Positions 60,422 through 64,000 of a stretch of DNA of 64,000 bases are shown here, one piece after another. Both the position numbers and the translations under genes were made by a program. The DNA is from Peptoniphilaceae bacterium (lineage in GTDB: Bacteria > Bacillota > Clostridia > Tissierellales > Peptoniphilaceae), in NCBI GenBank assembly GCA_028726605.1, contig JAQYPV010000015.1, positions 28,513 to 92,512 on the forward strand. Reading direction: 5' to 3'. The notes under the pieces were generated by a model. The model was not told the DNA's origin and did not search any database. It worked only from the letters and a program-made list of their open reading frames with translations. Position 1 is the first letter of the stretch. Every line of letters starts with the position of its first letter.

Positions 60422-61569
60422 GAGCGCTTCTTCCCTTCTCTCTTTTCCTCCAGCATTTGCTCTAGAAACAAGGCGTAGCGATGGGCGGCCATGGGAATGG
60501 TGAAGTCGCGCGACACAAACGCCTCGCACACGGCGTCCCTTGAGGGACGCGAAACGGCCCGCGCCTCTTCCATCTCCTGCCACCAACGGGCCGCGTCCGC
60601 CTCCAAATCCGCAAAGTGCACCAAGTTCAAGCCAAAGTCCACCTCTGGCGTGATGACGTCGCTGATGACGGCCGGCACGCGCGCCGCCTGCGCCTCCAGG
60701 ACGACCGTGGGGAACCCCTCGGAAAACGACGGCAAGACGAGCGCGTCCAGCGCCGGGTACAGCGTCGAGAGCGGCTCCACGCGGCCCACAAAGGTCACGA
60801 CGTCGTCGAGCGCTCTCTCCCGCACCTCACGGCGCAGCGCTTCTTCGCATTCTCCTGCGCCCACGAGCACGAAGTGCGCGGCAATTCCCTGCGCCTTCGT
60901 GTACGCGGCGATGTCGAAGCACTTGTGGTGGTTCTTGATGGCGACGTAGCGGCCGATGAGCCCGACGAGGGGCGTCCCGTCCGAAACGCCCCAGCGCGCC
61001 CGCCACAGCTCTCGCGCCTCACTCGCTTCTGAATCAGAGAGGAGGAAGGGCTCGATTTCGATGGCGTTGGGGATGACGACGGGCACTTCGGTCGTCGCCC
61101 CGTAGACGTCGTGGATGGCCTGCGTGCCGCAGCCGATGGGAGCGGCGGACAGGTGGCGGTTCAACCACTGGTCGCGCCGGCGATAGAGCGCTTCTTTCCC
61201 GCCGTGGACGCGGTAGTCCACTTTTCCGTGCGCGTGAATGAGCACGATGGGCACGTGGTACCGGCGCGCGATCCACAGAAAGGGCAACACGCGGTAGCCT
61301 TGCAGATGGAAGTGCAGGGCGTCGTAGCGATGCACGCGCAGGGGCGCTTCCACTCCGTGGCGAAACGTCGCCCACCCTTCGCGCTTGGGGTTCTCCATCC
61401 GGTAGGCCTCGCCTCCGGTTTGGCGAATGAGATGGCGAAACGAGGGCGGGACGGGCGTGAACGAGAGCGTGTCGAAGGTCAAATGTTCCCCCGCCGCACC
61501 GCGCGCCAGATTTTGAATGAACATGGACGTGCCGCCGCCATAGCCCCCAAAAATGTGCAGAATTCGCAT
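60418..61569 (-). CDS. EpsF-like GT4 glycosyltransferase
   Basis: MRILHIFGGYGGGTSMFIQNLAR, VGLIGRYVAIKNHHKCFDI, LPSFSEGFPTVVLEAQA. Confidence 0.9.
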   Translation of the reverse strand: MRILHIFGGYGGGTSMFIQNLARGAAGEHLTFDTLSFTPVPPSFRHLIRQTGGEAYRMENPKREGWATFRHGVEAPLRVHRYDALHFHLQGYRVLPFLWIARRYHVPIVLIHAHGKVDYRVHGGKEALYRRRDQWLNRHLSAAPIGCGTQAIHDVYGATTEVPVVIPNAIEIEPFLLSDSEASEARELWRARWGVSDGTPLVGLIGRYVAIKNHHKCFDIAAYTKAQGIAAHFVLVGAGECEEALRREVRERALDDVVTFVGRVEPLSTLYPALDALVLPSFSEGFPTVVLEAQAARVPAVISDVITPEVDFGLNLVHFADLEADAARWWQEMEEARAVSRPSRDAVCEAFVSRDFTIPMAAHRYALFLEQMLEEKREGKKRS

Positions 61570-61639
61570 GATCGCCTCCTCTCGTTATTATACGGCATGG
61601 ATGCGTCGGACGCGAATTTGGGACGGCTGGGCGCGGCAT

Positions 61640-61952
61640 CCGGACGCTGGCGCAGGGGCAGAGCGCGCACGACAACTTCTGGGATTTCGCCTCCGCCAAC
61701 CGCGAGGCCACGCACATTCGATGACGATGGAAGGCGGACGAACAGACGCACGAGGCGATTCAAGATTTGAAATCGGCAGGATTGAAGCTGGTGCTAATTT
61801 CGAATAAAATGGGTCACTTGAAAGAGCTCGATGGCAAGAAACACGAAATCAAGGAAACGTACCACTCGGCCTCGTCAGTGCTCTACGATGCCTTGCTGCT
61901 CGTGAAAACGGACGCCATTGAAGCATCGCAGATGCCGAAGTTTGAACGCTAA
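61640..61952 (+). pseudogene. remnant of large-subunit (KatE-type) catalase
   Basis: AQGQSAHDNFWDFASANREATHIR* and, further on, AIQDLKSAGLKLVLISNKMGHLKELDGKKHEIKETYHSASSVLYDALLLV (DJ-1/GATase-like C-terminal domain). Confidence 0.65.
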
Positions 61953-61967
61953 CGCGAAGGAGGGACG

Positions 61968-63173
61968 ATGTTTCAGAAAATCCGAACAACTCATGTCGGA
62001 TCGCTGCCCAGACCGGAAGCCCTTTTGAAGGCCAATAACATGCGCGCCGCGGGTGAGATTTCTGACGCGGAGCTGGAGGAGACGCTCAAGGGTGCTGTGG
62101 ACGCGGTCGTCAAGAAGCAGCAGGACATCGGCATCGACATCGTCAACGACGGCGAATACGGTCACATCACCTCTGGCGCGGTGGACTATGGCGCCTGGTG
62201 GAACTATTCGTTCTCTCGTCTGGGCGGCTTGACGCTGACGGATGAGGATCGCTGGGCGAAGGACGACGTCATTCGCTCGACGCCGGGGCATATCCGCCTG
62301 ACGACGTTTAAGGATCGTCGCGACCGCCGCAAGTTTGAGGCGGCCTATACGGATCCGGACAACGGCGTGCTCATGGGGCGCAATCGGGTGCCGAATCCGG
62401 CGTTTACCGGTCCGGTGACATATGTGGGCCAGGAGCTCGTTCAACGCGACATTCGCCTGCTGAAGGAGGCGATGGCGAAGTACGGCATCGAAACGGGTTT
62501 TATGGCGGCGATTTCGCCGGGTGCGGCGGCGCGTCTGGACGACAATTACTACCATGACGAGGACGCGCTCTTGGACGCGGTGGCGGATGCCATGCACGAG
62601 GAGTACAAGGCCATCACGGATGCCGGACTCATCGTGCAGTTGGATGCGCCGGATTTTGCTGAAGCGTGGGATCAGATCAACCCGGAGCCGACGCTTGAGG
62701 ACTACCGGGCGTGGCTTCAGAAGCGTGTGAACGCAGCCAATCGCGCGCTTCAAGGGATCGATCCGGAGATGGTGCGTCTGCACATCTGCTGGGGGTCATG
62801 GCATGGCCCGCACACGACGGACATTCCGTTTGCGGACATCGTCGACTTGTGCCTCCAGGTGCATGCCAAGTACTTCTCGTTTGAGTCGGAGAGTCCGCGC
62901 CATCAACACGAATGGAAACTCTGGAAAGAAGTAACGTTGCCTGAACACAACGTCATCGTCCCGGGTTTCATCTCGCACTCCACTAACGTCGTCGAGCATC
63001 CCGACCTCATTGCGGATCACATTGTGCGCTTTGCAGAGGTGGTCGGCCCTGAGCGCGTCATCGCCTCCAGCGATTGCGGTCTCGGCGGCCGTCTCCACGA
63101 GCAAATCGCCTGGGCGAAGCTGGAGTCCCTCGTCGAAGGGGCAAAGCGCGCCACAGAGCGGTTGAACGCGTAA
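61968..63173 (+). CDS. MetE-like (cobalamin-independent methionine synthase C-terminal family) protein
   Basis: TTHVGSLPRP, IDIVNDGEYGH, HICWGSWHGPHTTDIPFADI, VIASSDCGLGG. Confidence 0.92.
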   Translation: MFQKIRTTHVGSLPRPEALLKANNMRAAGEISDAELEETLKGAVDAVVKKQQDIGIDIVNDGEYGHITSGAVDYGAWWNYSFSRLGGLTLTDEDRWAKDDVIRSTPGHIRLTTFKDRRDRRKFEAAYTDPDNGVLMGRNRVPNPAFTGPVTYVGQELVQRDIRLLKEAMAKYGIETGFMAAISPGAAARLDDNYYHDEDALLDAVADAMHEEYKAITDAGLIVQLDAPDFAEAWDQINPEPTLEDYRAWLQKRVNAANRALQGIDPEMVRLHICWGSWHGPHTTDIPFADIVDLCLQVHAKYFSFESESPRHQHEWKLWKEVTLPEHNVIVPGFISHSTNVVEHPDLIADHIVRFAEVVGPERVIASSDCGLGGRLHEQIAWAKLESLVEGAKRATERLNA

Positions 63174-63175
63174 AT

Positions 63176-63213
63176 CGAAAAAAGCGACGGCTTTCGGGGC
63201 CGTCGCTTTTTTA
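63176..63213 (+). terminator. terminator of metE-like gene
   Basis: cgaaaaaagcgacggctttcggggccgtcgcttttttatt. Confidence 0.85.
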
Positions 63214-63239
63214 TTAGTCGTCACGGAAAGGAGTCATGT

Positions 63240-63739
63240 ATGTTCACCGAGGAACAACAAAAACTCATTCAGGAGCCGGTCTTTGGCTTTTTTCACCAAA
63301 TTTGCTAGATTCCGCGTCCCAGTTTTCACGAAGGGCGAATCAGTGCCTTCTTGACATCATAGGCCAAAGAACAGGGATTTGACGTGGAACAGGATGCGGC
63401 CATGAACGTCCTGATTCGCAAGCCGGCGTCGCCGGGTTACGAGGACGCGCCCGGCATCATGCTGCAGGCGCACATGGACATGGTCTGCGAAAAGGCGCCG
63501 AATGTCCCCCACGACTTTTCGCGGGACCCCATCTCATGACAGATCGAAGGCGACTGGGTGACGACGGGCGGACGCACCACGCTCGGCGCCGACAACGGCA
63601 TCGGCATGGCGCTCGCCATGTGTGGCGGCGTCTCCTTCAAGAAGTGGATGAAGTATCTACTGCCGCTCTTCATTGTCTGGTGGGGCATCGCCTTTTTTTT
63701 CTGACGATTGCGGTGAAGATCCAGTACGGGCCGTTCTAA
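63240..63739 (+). pseudogene. pepD (aminoacyl-histidine dipeptidase) remnant fused in frame to the C-terminus of a YfcC-type carrier
   Basis: MFTEEQQKLIQEPVFGFFHQIC*IPRPSFHEGRISAFLTS*AKEQGFDVEQDAAMNVLIRKPASPGYEDAPGIMLQAHMDMVCEKAPNVPHDFSRDPIS*QIEGDWVTTGGRTTLGADNGIGMALAM|CGGVSFKKWMKYLLPLFIVWWGIAFFF (shift) LTIAVKIQYGPF*. Confidence 0.82.
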
Positions 63740-63768
63740 ATCACGTGATGCTGACGCATTTCGGTAGT

Positions 63769-64000
63769 AGACGCCCGCTCAGTACACGGCTGGTTTGCAA
63801 ATTCCCGGATTTGCCATGTTTGGGACGCCCCCTCAGTACACGGCTGGTGTGCAAAATCTCGGATTTGCCATGTTTGCGACGCCCTCTCAGTACACGGCTG
63901 GTGTGCAAAAGCCCGAATCTGCCATGTTTGCGTCGCCCCCTCAGTACACGGCTGGTTTGCAGAAAGCTCCAAATGCCATGTCCCTTGGGTACAGTATAAA
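63769..64000. repeat. 54-bp tandem repeats, family 54R, locus 2, reaching the window edge
   Basis: gccatgt anchors at 63813, 63867, 63921, 63975 (period exactly 54); shares AGTACACGGCT, AAAT and GCCATGT blocks with locus 1. Confidence 0.93.

Noticed and set aside
63240-63704. Stop-codon recoding in the pepD-like frame (three in-frame stops)
   Set aside because: Stops are two TAG and one TGA at unrelated, non-conserved positions, and the gene is also truncated and fused to another gene's end. Decay is simpler than recoding.
63736-63972. Minus-strand repeat protein MELSANQPCTEGATQTWQIRAFAHQ...
   Set aside because: Same artefact of the 54-bp repeat at locus 2.

Overview
This window is chromosomal DNA from a high-GC, Firmicutes-like (Bacillota) anaerobe. 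I cannot name the genus. Most of it is ordinary core genome. The centre (24.7-39.3 kb, minus strand) is one S10-spc-alpha ribosomal protein superoperon, rpsJ to rplQ, with secY, adk, infA and rpoA. Around it are malic enzyme, folD, a formate/nitrite transporter with hutD, HU, hslO, csp, valS, the PPDK regulator with ppdK, trpS, an SH3/NlpC-P60 endopeptidase, truA, ecfT, a fused ecfA1-ecfA2, an L,D-transpeptidase, M20 peptidase plus YfcC carrier, a flippase, mgtE, an amino-acid ABC transporter, fbp, a ZIP transporter, a FolT-like ECF S component, a UDP-ManNAcA/glycosyltransferase operon and a MetE-like protein. The non-coding layer is the most interesting part. (i) A 54-bp tandem repeat family with internal dyads occurs at two loci about 60 kb apart. 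(ii) An unrelated AT-rich 51-bp hairpin repeat family also occurs at two loci. (iii) A 289-bp MITE-like element has about 63-bp co-linear inverted arms ending CGTAGGGGCAA. (iv) Lysine and tetrahydrofolate riboswitches assign substrates to two transporters. (v) A consensus WalR box sits upstream of the NlpC/P60 gene promoter. (vi) Several decayed genes are visible: a DUF7601-like pilin, a catalase, a pepD-yfcC deletion fusion and a truncated AspT-like antiporter. I found no CRISPR array, tRNA or rRNA. All calls come from reading the sequence; no database search was run.
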